NCBI RefSeq assembly: GCF_900116495.1
Contig: NZ_FPAY01000002.1
Location: forward strand, 124,001-188,000
DNA: 64,000 bases
Reading direction: 5' to 3'
Source of the DNA: Arthrobacter sp. ov118
GTDB lineage: Bacteria; Actinomycetota; Actinomycetes; Actinomycetales; Micrococcaceae
Below the pieces are notes generated by a model. That model was not told where the DNA came from. It did not search any database and was given only the letters and a program-made list of their open reading frames with translations. The translations under genes were made by a program, and so were the position numbers. Positions 32,852-41,323 of the stretch are shown piece by piece. The first letter of the stretch is position 1, and every line of letters starts with the position of its first letter.

Positions 32852-33685
32852 ATGCCCCAGCCCGTAGCATTTGTCACCGGTGCATCCACGGGCATCGGCT
32901 TCGAAACGGCGAAGAAGCTCGCCGCGGCCGGCTTCACGGTTTATGCCGGTGCCCGACGGGTGGAAAAAATGGAGCCGCTGTTGGCTTCCGGCGTCAATGT
33001 GGTGGCCCTGGACGTAACGGACGAAGCCTCGATGAGCGCCGCCGTCGAAAGGGTGCTGGCCGCCCACGGCCGGATCGACGTGCTGGTCAACAACGCGGGC
33101 TACGGGACGTACGGATCCCTTGAGGAAGTGGACCTGGCGGAGGGGCGGCGGCAGTTCGACGTCAACGTCTTCGGCCTGGCACGGATGACGCAGCTGGTGA
33201 TCCCTGCCATGCGGGCCGGGCGTGCCGGAAGGATCATCAACATCTCCTCCATTGGCGGAAAGATGTACGAGCCGTTGGGCGCCTGGTACCACGCGACGAA
33301 GTTCGCGGTGGAAGGCCTCAGCGATTCCCTGCGGCTGGAGCTAAAGCCGCACGGCATCAAGGTTGCCATCATTGAGCCCGCCGGGACGGCGTCGGAGTGG
33401 GGCTCCATCGCGGCGCAGGGGCTTCTGGCAAGCTCGGGGAGCGGGCCCTACGCGGCCCAGGCCACGGCGGTGGCGGCGGCACTGGGCACTACAGTGAATC
33501 CGGCGACCTCGACGCACCCGGAACAGGTGGCGGAGGCGATCCTGCATGCCGCTACCGCGCGGCGGCCCAAGACGCGCTACCCGGTGGGTGCCAGCGCCAA
33601 GGGGATTTTGCTGCTGCGCCACCTGCTGCCGGACCGGGCGTTCGACGCCCTGCTCTGGAACGCCTACAAGCGTCTTCCCCGGTAG
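32852..33685 (+). CDS. SDR-family oxidoreductase (classical type)
   Basis: A 277-residue short-chain dehydrogenase: coenzyme motif TGASTGIG, NNAGYGTYG, active-site ISSIGGK and YHATKFAVE (Tyr-Lys). It has a longer C-terminal part than IdnO, with a helix after LPDRAFDALLWN. It starts at ATG 32852 after AAGGAG. Substrate unknown; such enzymes act on small carbonyls or lipids. It is separated from gnd by a hairpin and is not clearly part of the idn cluster. Confidence 0.88.
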   Translation: MPQPVAFVTGASTGIGFETAKKLAAAGFTVYAGARRVEKMEPLLASGVNVVALDVTDEASMSAAVERVLAAHGRIDVLVNNAGYGTYGSLEEVDLAEGRRQFDVNVFGLARMTQLVIPAMRAGRAGRIINISSIGGKMYEPLGAWYHATKFAVEGLSDSLRLELKPHGIKVAIIEPAGTASEWGSIAAQGLLASSGSGPYAAQATAVAAALGTTVNPATSTHPEQVAEAILHAATARRPKTRYPVGASAKGILLLRHLLPDRAFDALLWNAYKRLPR

Positions 33686-33769
33686 AGCCGCCGGCCGCGG
33701 GCGTGCCCGGTGGGCCGGTCGCCGCGGAACCGCCAGCGGAACTCCCGGTCGGGGCCCGCCGGCCACGCC

Positions 33770-34354
33770 CTAAATGTGGTAATCGATCAGGTATTCGGCG
33801 GGGTCGACGGCGGGTTTGGTCTCGCGCTGGGCGTCGCGGTGCCGCCACGTGGCGGGCACACCTGTAACAATCGATTCGGCCGGGGCATCCTTGACCACCA
33901 CGGCGTTAGCACCGACGGCACTGTCCCGGCCGATCGTGATGGGCCCCAGGACCTTGGCCCCGGCGCCGATCACCACGCGGTCCTCGATGGTGGGGTGCCG
34001 CTTGATCTTCGCCAGCGAGCGGCCGCCGAGCGTCACGCCGTGGTAGATCATGACGTCCTCGCCGATCTCGGCGGTCTCGCCGATGACCACGCCCATGCCA
34101 TGGTCGATGAAGAAGCGCCGGCCGATGGTGGCTCCGGGGTGGATCTCAATGCCGGTGAGGAACCGGGCCAGCTGGGAGATCAGCCGGGCCGGAAACCGCA
34201 GTGCGGGATTTTGCCACAGCCGGTGCGTCAGGCGGTGGAACCAGATCGCGTGCAGGCCGGAGTAGGCGAAGAAATTCTCAAAAGAACCCCGCGCCGCCGG
34301 GTCGTGCGACCGGGCGGCGTCGAGGTCTTCCTTCAGTCTTGCGAAGAAGCTCAC
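33770..34354 (-). CDS. cysE: Serine O-acetyltransferase
   Basis: Makes O-acetylserine for cysteine synthesis. The left-handed parallel beta helix shows as hexapeptide repeats, with HGMGVVIGETAEIGEDVMIY and HGVTLGGRSLAK holding the catalytic His-Asp region. The length is 194 residues from GTG 34354, which has AAAGG 5 nt upstream; a longer frame to 34372 has no such site. It is the usual short form lacking the N-terminal extension. It lies 39 nt downstream of cysK on the same strand, so they form an operon. Confidence 0.93.
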   Translation of the reverse strand: MSFFARLKEDLDAARSHDPAARGSFENFFAYSGLHAIWFHRLTHRLWQNPALRFPARLISQLARFLTGIEIHPGATIGRRFFIDHGMGVVIGETAEIGEDVMIYHGVTLGGRSLAKIKRHPTIEDRVVIGAGAKVLGPITIGRDSAVGANAVVVKDAPAESIVTGVPATWRHRDAQRETKPAVDPAEYLIDYHI

Positions 34355-34393
34355 AAAGACCTTTCTGGGCATTCGTGGGGCAGCGGCTGGTAC

Positions 34394-35329
34394 TTAGCCG
34401 CGGATGTCGTCGTACAGCACGGTGGAGATGTAGCGCTCACCGAAGTCGCAGACGACCGCAACAATGAGTTTACCGGCGTTCTCCGGGCGCTTGGCGACCT
34501 CCAGGGCGGCCCAGACGATCGCGCCGGAAGAGATGCCGCCCAGGATGCCTTCCTTGATGCCGAGATCGCGCGCGACGCGGACGGAATCCTCCAGCGTGGC
34601 GTCGATCACCTCGTCGTAGACGTTGGTGTCAAGGATCTCGGGGACGAAGTTCGCGCCGAGGCCCTGGATTTTGTGCGGGCCGGGGGCGCCGCCGTTGAGG
34701 ATGGCGGAGTCCTTCGGCTCGACGGCGACGATCTGCACGTCCGGCTTGCGCTCCTTCAGGACCTGGCCCACGCCGGTGACGGTGCCGCCAGTGCCGACGC
34801 CGGCGACGAAGATGTCCACCAAGCCGTTCGTGTCGGCCCAGACTTCCTCGGCGGTGGTGCGGCGGTGGACCTCCGGGTTGGCCTCGTTGGCGAACTGCTG
34901 GGCCCAGATGGAGTTCTCCGTGTTGGCCACGATCTCCTGGGCCTTCTCCACGGCGCCGCGCATGCCCTCGGACCCGGGGGTCAGGACGATCTCGGCACCG
35001 TAGGCGCGAAGCATCACGCGGCGCTCGGTGGACATGGTCTCGGGCATGGTCAGGATGACCTTGTAGCCGCGGGCCGCGCCGACCATGGCCAGGGCGATGC
35101 CGGTGTTGCCGGAGGTGCCTTCGACGATCGTGCCGCCGGGCTTGAGGGCACCGGACTTCTCCGCCGCATCGATGATGGCGACGCCGATCCGGTCCTTGAC
35201 GCTGTTGGCCGGGTTGTAGAACTCCAGCTTGACGGCCACCGTGGCCTCCAGGCCTTCGGTCAGCCGGTTCAGCCGGACGAGCGGGGTTCCGCCAACCAGC
35301 TGGGTAACATCGTCATAGATCGGTGCCAT
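34394..35329 (-). CDS. cysK: O-acetylserine sulfhydrylase (cysteine synthase A)
   Basis: PLP enzyme that makes cysteine from O-acetylserine and sulfide. The PLP lysine is K45 in ANSVKDRIG, the substrate loop GTSGNTGIALA and the phosphate-binding GTGGTVTG are present, as is the C-terminal GGISSGA segment. The length is 311 aa. It lies upstream of cysE in a two-gene unit. No regulator site is visible in the 65 nt before it. Confidence 0.96.
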   Translation of the reverse strand: MAPIYDDVTQLVGGTPLVRLNRLTEGLEATVAVKLEFYNPANSVKDRIGVAIIDAAEKSGALKPGGTIVEGTSGNTGIALAMVGAARGYKVILTMPETMSTERRVMLRAYGAEIVLTPGSEGMRGAVEKAQEIVANTENSIWAQQFANEANPEVHRRTTAEEVWADTNGLVDIFVAGVGTGGTVTGVGQVLKERKPDVQIVAVEPKDSAILNGGAPGPHKIQGLGANFVPEILDTNVYDEVIDATLEDSVRVARDLGIKEGILGGISSGAIVWAALEVAKRPENAGKLIVAVVCDFGERYISTVLYDDIRG

Positions 35330-35394
35330 GTATGTATGCCTGTCTCTGAAGAGGGATAACTTTGGTCAGCCTAACGAGCGCTGGCAGACCCAAG

Positions 35395-35919
35395 CTAAGA
35401 ATTAAGCCACGCAGAGTAATATTTCCTGGCCTTGGCCAGCTTCGGGTTGATGATGACCTGGCAGTAGCCCTGCTCCGGGTATTTGGCGTAGAAGTCCTGG
35501 TGGAAATCCTCGGCCACATGGAACTTCGGCAGCCGGCTGACCTCGGTGACGATCGGGTGCCGCCACAGCTCCTGGTTCCGTTCGATGGCCTCCTCGAACA
35601 GGATTTTTTCCTCGGTGGTCTCGTAGAACATCGAGGAACGGTACTGGGTCCCGACGTCGTAGCCCTGGCGGTTCAGGGTGGTGGGGTCGTGGAGGGCGAA
35701 GAACATGTCCAGGATGACCTCGGCGGGGATGACGTCCTCGTCGAACGTCACGGCCACCACCTCGGCATGGCCTGTGGTGCCGGAGCACACAGAGTAGTAA
35801 TCGGGGTTGTGGTCATGGCCTCCGGTGTAGCCCGAAATGACCGAACTGACACCCTTGGTTTTCTGGTAGACGGCGTCGAGGCACCAGAAGCAGCCTCCGC
35901 CGAGGACAAAAGTTCTCAT
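35395..35919 (-). CDS. msrA: Peptide methionine sulfoxide reductase MsrA
   Basis: Repairs S-methionine sulfoxide in proteins. The catalytic C10 lies in GGGCFWC, and SGYTGG, GHAEVVAV and the C-terminal GYCQVIINPKLAK (possible resolving Cys) are conserved. The length is 174 residues from ATG 35919; a longer frame to 35997 has no family match. Short gaps to cysK and Nif3. Confidence 0.95.
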   Translation of the reverse strand: MRTFVLGGGCFWCLDAVYQKTKGVSSVISGYTGGHDHNPDYYSVCSGTTGHAEVVAVTFDEDVIPAEVILDMFFALHDPTTLNRQGYDVGTQYRSSMFYETTEEKILFEEAIERNQELWRHPIVTEVSRLPKFHVAEDFHQDFYAKYPEQGYCQVIINPKLAKARKYYSAWLNS

Positions 35920-36017
35920 GATCTCTTCAATGGTTCGGCGCCTCCGATGATTCCCCATCCACCTTACGAGACTGTTACAAGTGCCGGGGCTGACCATGGA
36001 TAGGGTAAAAATGGGGT

Positions 36018-36977
36018 ATGGAACCTGTGAACACCGATGTTTCAGCTGAGTCCGACGGCGCTGCAGCCGCCCCCGACGCCGGTACCGGCGCCCGGGACGC
36101 CCCCGGCGCCGCGACCCTGGGAACCACGACCCTGGGAACCACGACGCTGGGAGCGATCCAGCTGGCGGTGGAGGAACTCTGGCCAGAATCGCTGGCCGAG
36201 GACTGGGACGAGGTGGGTCTCGTGGCAGGCCATCCGGACGCCGAGGTGCGCAAGGTTATGTTCGCCGTCGATCCGACCAGCGAGGTGATCGAGGAAGCGA
36301 TCGACTTCGGCGCCGAGCTCCTGATCACCCACCATCCGCTGCTGCTCAGAGGTGTGACGAGCGTTGCCGCCAACACGGCCAAGGGCAGGGCCGTCCACCG
36401 CCTCATCGAGTCCGGCACCGCGCTCATGACTGTGCACACCAACGGCGACTCCGCCGTCGGAGGCGTCTCCGATGTTCTGGCCGACGCGCTGGGACTGCAG
36501 GACGTGGCCCCCCTGACGCCTGCCGCGAACGGGCTCCCGGAGGAAGGCATCGGCCGCGTCGGCGACCTCGAAGAGGCGCTGACCCTGGGGGACTTCGCCG
36601 CCCGCGTATTCGGCATCCTGCCCTCCGTGGCCGGCGGGGTCCGGGTATCCGGGGACCGGGACGGCATCGTCCGGCGGGTGGCTGTCTGCGGCGGCGCCGG
36701 CGACTCCCTCTTCGGCGAGGTCCGGGCCAGCAACGCCGACGTCTACCTGACCGCGGATCTGCGCCACCACCCGGCGTCGGAAGCCCGCGAAGCCGCGGTC
36801 AATGACCGGCCGTACCTGATTGACGTTTCCCACTTCGCCAGCGAGTGGCTGTGGCTGCCCGCGGCCGCCGAAGCGCTGGGCAACGTGCTCGCCGACCAGG
36901 GACACGACGTCGAGATCCGGGTCAGTACCACCAACAGCGATCCGTGGGACTTCATTCTGACTCCGGGCGGGGACTAG
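36018..36977 (+). CDS. Nif3/DUF34 family protein
   Basis: A 319-residue NIF3-like protein; the family has a di-metal site and is often mis-annotated as GTP cyclohydrolase type 2. HHPLLL (THHPLLLRG) gives metal-binding histidines, with HTNGDSAVGG, and later VYLTADLRHHPASEA and DVSHFASEW. The N-terminal 46 residues are a low-complexity Ala/Asp/Thr extension with a TLGTT 5-residue repeat that comes from a 15-nt direct repeat (36114-36143). Next to a zinc-ribbon protein, the same pairing as in mycobacteria. Confidence 0.9.
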   Translation: MEPVNTDVSAESDGAAAAPDAGTGARDAPGAATLGTTTLGTTTLGAIQLAVEELWPESLAEDWDEVGLVAGHPDAEVRKVMFAVDPTSEVIEEAIDFGAELLITHHPLLLRGVTSVAANTAKGRAVHRLIESGTALMTVHTNGDSAVGGVSDVLADALGLQDVAPLTPAANGLPEEGIGRVGDLEEALTLGDFAARVFGILPSVAGGVRVSGDRDGIVRRVAVCGGAGDSLFGEVRASNADVYLTADLRHHPASEAREAAVNDRPYLIDVSHFASEWLWLPAAAEALGNVLADQGHDVEIRVSTTNSDPWDFILTPGGD

Positions 36978-37038
36978 AGTTAGGAAGCGCCGCGACGGTG
37001 CCCGGCTACGGCCGGATGGGAACAAGCGGAGGTAAAGA

Positions 37039-37776
37039 GTGGCTAAGGCAGCACCGGCGGAACAATTGAAGTTGCTTGACTTGCAGGGACTGGACGCCAA
37101 GCTCAAATCCCTGTCCAGCCGCCGCCGAAGCCTTGAAAGCGACTCCCGGATCACCGACCTGGAAGCAGCCCTCAGCGTGGCCAACGGGGAACTCGGTGCC
37201 GCCAAGATGGCCGTCCACGATGCTGAGCTGGAACTCAAGCGTGCCGAGGCCGACGTTGAACAGGTGACGTCCCGGATCGAGCGTGACGAGGCGCGGCTGA
37301 ACAGCGGCACCGGACTCTCCAAGGACCTCGTCGCCCTCCAGCGTGACCTCGTCTCCCTCAACAAGCGCCGCTCCGACCTCGAAGACGTTGAGCTCGAGGT
37401 CCTGGAACGGCTGGACTCGCTCCGTGCCCGCCAGGCTGCGCAGCAGCAAATCGTCGACGACATCCAGGGCTCGTTCGGCTCCATCCGTGCCGAGCTGGAC
37501 GAGCAGTTGGCTGAGATCGCTGCCGAGGCCACCGTGGTGCGCGGGCAGCGCGCCGAGTTCGCCGGGGGACTGGACGCGGGAATGCTCGCGGTCTATGAGA
37601 AGACCCTGGCCAAGCGCGGGGTGGGCGCTGCGCGGCTCTTCCACGGCACCTCCGAAGGCTCCGGGATGCAGCTGAGCCCGGGCGACCTCGCCGAGATCAA
37701 GGCCGCGGCCGAGGACGACATCGTCTTTTGCCCGGATTCCGGCTGCATCCTGGTCCGCTCGGCTGAGTGGGCCTAG
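37039..37776 (+). CDS. C4-type zinc-ribbon-domain protein (DUF164 family) with degenerate ribbon
   Basis: A 245-residue protein: an N-terminal coiled coil of about 180 residues, then a zinc ribbon. The family ribbon has two CxxC pairs; here the first pair is absent (LFHGTSEG) and the second reads FCPDSGCILVR with four residues between the Cys, so zinc binding is doubtful. GTG 37039 starts it, 61 nt after the Nif3 gene. Function unknown; often beside Nif3 and RNase-H-like genes. It converges on yaaA with only 7 nt between. Confidence 0.9.
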   Translation: MAKAAPAEQLKLLDLQGLDAKLKSLSSRRRSLESDSRITDLEAALSVANGELGAAKMAVHDAELELKRAEADVEQVTSRIERDEARLNSGTGLSKDLVALQRDLVSLNKRRSDLEDVELEVLERLDSLRARQAAQQQIVDDIQGSFGSIRAELDEQLAEIAAEATVVRGQRAEFAGGLDAGMLAVYEKTLAKRGVGAARLFHGTSEGSGMQLSPGDLAEIKAAAEDDIVFCPDSGCILVRSAEWA

Positions 37777-37783
37777 GCGGTTC

Positions 37784-38548
37784 CTAGCCCGGCAGGATGA
37801 TGTTCAGGGTGTGCGGCTTCCGGGCCGTGCCCTCAACAAGCTCCGCAACCCACTTTTCCGACGCCGCCTTCTGCAACTGGGCGGCCGTCTGGGGCGCCTT
37901 GCCTCTGCGGCTGAGCAAATGCCGGGCCAGCTCGCCCCGGGTGTGCTTGGCGAAGTGGCTGACCACCTTGCGCACGCCGGCTGTCTCGGTGAAGACATTC
38001 ACGGCCACCGTCTGTTCCGCCGGGGGAGTCCAGGCCGCCGCGTAGGTGCTGGACCGGCAGTCCACCAGCAGTTCGCCCGCGGTGGCCGCCGCCAGGGCAT
38101 CGTTCAGCAGCGGCTTCCAGAAAGCGGCGAGCCGTCCGACGTCGGGCAGCGAGGTCCCCATCGACAGCCGGTAGGCCGGCACGCGGTCGGCGAAGCGGAT
38201 GGCACCCCACAGCGCGGACACCACCAACACCGAATCGTCCGCCTTCTTTCGCTGCGCCGGGGTCAGGGAGTCGTAGCCCAGGGCGTCGTAGAGCACGCCC
38301 GAATACACCTGATGGGCCGGGGCGGCCGGTTCGGCGTGCAGGCGGGTGTTGCGTTCGACGTCGGCACTCAGCGACGCCCCGACGCCCAGCAGCGCCAAGG
38401 CGTCCTCGTGCGCGCTGACGGTGCCGAGTGCGTCGAGGACCGCAGCCCGGGAGCTGTTGAGGGCGGGAAAGCTCAGTGCGCTCCAGTCGGCGGCGTCCCC
38501 GCCGGTCGCGGGAGTCTTGCCCTCGGAGGGCGGCAACAGAATTAGCAC
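37784..38548 (-). CDS. yaaA: Peroxide stress protein YaaA (UPF0246)
   Basis: A 254-residue DUF328 protein. In E. coli YaaA limits free iron during peroxide stress; the fold binds DNA. The N-terminal LILLPPSEGKTP and the central LYDALGYDSL and RFADRVPAYRLSMGT segments are typical, and GELLVDCRSSTY is the conserved C-terminal-half block. The start is GTG 38548. It is followed upstream by an esterase gene on the same strand 24 nt away. Confidence 0.92.
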   Translation of the reverse strand: MLILLPPSEGKTPATGGDAADWSALSFPALNSSRAAVLDALGTVSAHEDALALLGVGASLSADVERNTRLHAEPAAPAHQVYSGVLYDALGYDSLTPAQRKKADDSVLVVSALWGAIRFADRVPAYRLSMGTSLPDVGRLAAFWKPLLNDALAAATAGELLVDCRSSTYAAAWTPPAEQTVAVNVFTETAGVRKVVSHFAKHTRGELARHLLSRRGKAPQTAAQLQKAASEKWVAELVEGTARKPHTLNIILPG

Positions 38549-38572
38549 CGTACGATCTTACCGGCGGCGGGT

Positions 38573-39514
38573 TCAGGCGAGGTTGTAGCCGAGAAAGGAC
38601 ACCACCTCTGGCAGGATGGTCCGCCAGTAGTGGTAGTCGTGGCCGCCGGGCCGGAACCCGCCCTCGACGTCGCCCGGCAGTCCTGCGCGGTATGCACGAA
38701 CCGTTGCGGCAAGGTCGTCCCCGGTGCCGCAGTCGATCCGCTTGGGCACGGCCGCGAGCCGGGGCCGGAGCGCGAACACATCATGTGCCGCGAAATCGGC
38801 CGGGCCGTCGAAGGCGGATCCCTCCCGTGGGTCGTAGTGGTCCCAGACCGCCGGACTCATGGCCGCGACGGCGCGGACTCCGGGCAGCCGGCCCTGCGAG
38901 GCCAGCAGCAGGGAACCGAAGCCGCCCATGGAAATGCCGAAGAGGCCGATCCTGCCAAGGTCGTAGCCCTGGCCGCCCAGGAACGGAACAAATTCCCTGA
39001 CCAGCATCGACTGCGTGTCGCTGCCGTCCGCGCGGGCGTGCCACCAGGTGTTTCCGCCGTCCACCGCGGCGATCGCGAAGGGCGGGCCGCCGGCGTCGAG
39101 GTGCCGTTGGAGGGTCTCATGGGCGGCCAGATCGCCCAGCAGGACCGTGTGGCTGCCGCCCACTCCGTGCAGAAACACAGCCAGGGGCAGTTGGGGCTGC
39201 GCGCCGCCGGGCGGCATTCCGGGGGCTGCCAGCGACCAGTGGCTGGTGGTCCCGGGGCGGAAAGCCGAGACGAACGAACCGGTGCTGGTCCGGACTGTCA
39301 GCGGGGCAGGCGCCAACGGCGCTGTCGCCGTCGCTGTCGCCGGCGCTGTCGCCGTCGCTGTCGGTCCGGCGGGCGGCGGTGTCGGCGCGGGCGGCACGGG
39401 TGGGGATGTCCCCGCGGGCGCGATGCCGGCGGTGCAGGCCGTGAGGGCAGACGCCCCAAGGCTGACTCCTGCCAGCTCAAGCAGCCGGCGCCGGGTCAGA
39501 CCGGACTCCTCCAT
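38573..39514 (-). CDS. Secreted lipoprotein esterase of the PF00756-type (alpha/beta hydrolase)
   Basis: A 313-residue exported enzyme. The N-terminus TRRRLLELAGVSLGASALTAC is a Tat-type lipoprotein signal, with the lipobox Cys at about residue 27. A Pro/Ala/Thr-rich linker (about 30-75) leads into an esterase domain with the GISMGGFG nucleophile elbow, and the C-terminal GGHDYHYW has the catalytic His. GAGGG abuts ATG 39514. It is unlinked in strand from rnpB upstream. Substrate unknown, possibly a mycolyl or polyester type ester. Confidence 0.82.
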   Translation of the reverse strand: MEESGLTRRRLLELAGVSLGASALTACTAGIAPAGTSPPVPPAPTPPPAGPTATATAPATATATAPLAPAPLTVRTSTGSFVSAFRPGTTSHWSLAAPGMPPGGAQPQLPLAVFLHGVGGSHTVLLGDLAAHETLQRHLDAGGPPFAIAAVDGGNTWWHARADGSDTQSMLVREFVPFLGGQGYDLGRIGLFGISMGGFGSLLLASQGRLPGVRAVAAMSPAVWDHYDPREGSAFDGPADFAAHDVFALRPRLAAVPKRIDCGTGDDLAATVRAYRAGLPGDVEGGFRPGGHDYHYWRTILPEVVSFLGYNLA

Positions 39515-39588
39515 CCCTCGATCATAAGCCTGTGAACACCTCCGGTGCAGACCTGGCATCGGATGCGGCGCCGCCACCGGGGAGCCCG

Positions 39589-39594
39589 TAGACT
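39589..39594 (+). promoter_or_regulatory. -10 element of rnpB
   Basis: TAGACT at 39589-39594 is a near-consensus -10 placed 7 nt before the mature RNase P RNA 5' end. No convincing -35 is seen. Confidence 0.55.
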
Positions 39595-39601
39595 GGACAA
39601 C

Positions 39602-39995
39602 GGATGGGTTGACCAGGCGGCCGCGCGCCACGCAAGTGGCTCGAGGAACGTCCGGGCTCCGCAGAGCAGGGTGGTGGGTAACGCCCACTCGGGGTAACCC
39701 GCAGGCCAGTGCCACAGAAAACAGACCGCCTGCATCGCGCCGATTTGAAAGCGGCACGAAGCAGGTAAGGGTGAAACGGTGGTGTAAGAGACCACCAGCT
39801 TCCCGGGTGACCGGGAAGGCTAGGTAAACCCCACCCGGAGCAAGGCCAGACAGGACGCGATTGAGGGCTGCTCGCCCGAGTGTCCGGGTAGGCCGCTGGA
39901 GGGCGTCGGCAACGGCGTCCGTAGATGGATGGCCGCTACTCCCGCGCCGGCAACAGCGCGGGAACACAGAACCCGGCGTATCGGTCAACCCATCC
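39602..39995 (+). ncRNA. rnpB: RNase P RNA, bacterial class A
   Basis: The catalytic RNA that matures tRNA 5' ends. The P1 stem GGATGGGTTGACC (39602-39614) pairs exactly with GGTCAACCCATCC (39983-39995), which fixes the ends. Universal core blocks are visible: GAGGAACGTCCGGGCTCC near 39640 and ACAGAACCCGGCGTA near 39966. The length of 394 nt is normal for a high-GC actinobacterium. A short GGCC hairpin with T5 at about 40017-40035 may be its terminator. Confidence 0.96.
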
Positions 39996-40052
39996 ACTTA
40001 ACCGAATCAGGTAACGGGCCGTGGGCCAGGTTTTTGCGCGCTTCGCCAAGGG

Positions 40053-41126
40053 TCAGTGACCCAGCAGTTTCGCTGGCTGCATCTTGCCCCGGACTCCGTC
40101 CAGCCGGTGGTGCTGGAGCACCAGGACCCGCGCGTCAGTGATCACGGAAGGGTTGTTGTTCACGACCTGCACCGAGACGAGTTTGCCCTCGTAATTGAGT
40201 GCGCCCTCTGCCTCGTAGGCATATTTCGGGTTCGTGAGGTACCCGGGCTTGAGTTTATTGACCAAATTCCTAAAGTCGCTGCGGGTGTATTTGCAGGCCA
40301 CCGCCAGTTTACCGTTGGAGTCCCATGCCTGGAACGTGGGGCTCTGCGCCGGATTACCTTGGATGAGGTAGAAGTAACTGCCGACCCAAGCCAAGCCCTG
40401 GTTCTTTCCTGCGGTCCTCGCCCCGGCCTGCGCAGGAATGGTTGCCACCAGCCGGGGAGCGCCGGCGCGGACACTGCTCCAGTCGTAAATGTAGAAGTGT
40501 TTCACCGATATGGTGTTCGCGTCTGTCGTGACCAGATATCCGCCGGATACGTCCGCCCGCCATATGCCTTTTATGGGAATGTTGGCGCCCTTGGTTCCGG
40601 TGGTGTAGTTGTAGATCGCGTAGGTGGATGAATGCGCATATCCTCCGCCGGTTGCCCTAATGATGAAACACAGCTGCCCCCTTTTGTTGTAGAACCAGGG
40701 CAATGCTTCCGTCCAGCACTTATCCTCGGTTCTAATAGTTCTCGAGGACTTTCTGGCTCCTGACGGCAGGGCCCGCACGTCAATCCGCAGTTGGGTGCCA
40801 TTCTGGTTCGACACATAGATTTCCTTGGCAGCCTGGTTGATCGACACGCCTTGTGGCCACGTTGTTTGGCCTTTTTCCCGGGCGGGAAACTCGCAGAGGA
40901 GCGCCACGCTATTGAGGTAGGCGAACGGGCTGGAGTTGAGTTGGAAATCGCTTCTGTAGCCCGTCCGGGGGACGGCGGGGTTGGCGACCGCGCCGTGGTC
41001 AGCCGCCGTGGCGGCGTTGTTCAGTGCTGTGGCTACGGCTGCTAGCGCGCCTGTTAACCAGGCCCGCCGCGTCAATATCCGCCGCTGCATTGCGCTGAAG
41101 GAAGTTCCTCGGGGCGACGGCCCCAT
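40053..41126 (-). CDS. Secreted protein, possibly TagC-like or phage-RBP-type beta-propeller
   Basis: A 357-residue exported protein. The N-terminus has a twin-arginine-like or Sec signal (RRILTRRAWLTGALAAVATAL). The body shows repeating strand patterns (PQGVSINQAAKEIYVSNQNG, RADVSGGYLVTTDANTISVK, GLAWVGSYFYLIQGN) reminiscent of a 4- to 6-bladed propeller as in TagC or the P68 receptor-binding protein. Low confidence in the family. I chose ATG 41126 because AGGGG lies 7 nt upstream. Third-position composition is clearly less GC-rich than the neighbours, so horizontal transfer is likely. It is divergent from the GMC gene. Confidence 0.6.
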   Translation of the reverse strand: MGPSPRGTSFSAMQRRILTRRAWLTGALAAVATALNNAATAADHGAVANPAVPRTGYRSDFQLNSSPFAYLNSVALLCEFPAREKGQTTWPQGVSINQAAKEIYVSNQNGTQLRIDVRALPSGARKSSRTIRTEDKCWTEALPWFYNKRGQLCFIIRATGGGYAHSSTYAIYNYTTGTKGANIPIKGIWRADVSGGYLVTTDANTISVKHFYIYDWSSVRAGAPRLVATIPAQAGARTAGKNQGLAWVGSYFYLIQGNPAQSPTFQAWDSNGKLAVACKYTRSDFRNLVNKLKPGYLTNPKYAYEAEGALNYEGKLVSVQVVNNNPSVITDARVLVLQHHRLDGVRGKMQPAKLLGH

Positions 41127-41245
41127 TGCAGAGCCCCTCATAAACCGTAAGGTACTCAGGAGCCCCCGGGCCGTCTAGGGTCTTTCGGCGTTCCGGCTGT
41201 CCGTAATTGCCGCGCCATGCCGGAACACTAAGCTGCAGAGAATGC

Positions 41246-41274
41246 TTGACATAGATCGGGCGTGGCCCGACACT
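41246..41274 (+). promoter_or_regulatory. Promoter with a built-in palindrome for the GMC gene
   Basis: TTGACA (41246-41251) and GACACT (41269-41274) are 17 nt apart. The perfect dyad TCGGGC-GTG-GCCCGA (41256-41270) fills the spacer and touches the -10, the classic position of a repressor site or of a MerR-type activator site. The start codon lies 50 nt downstream. Confidence 0.6.
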
Positions 41275-41323
41275 TCAGTGAACGCTTCAAATCGGTGCAT
41301 GGATTTATGGTTGAGGAGCCAAG

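Noticed and set aside
39515..39997. Extension of the lipoprotein esterase upstream through rnpB
   Set aside because: The region is RNase P RNA with a perfect P1 stem. The Tat-lipoprotein signal fixes the start at 39514.
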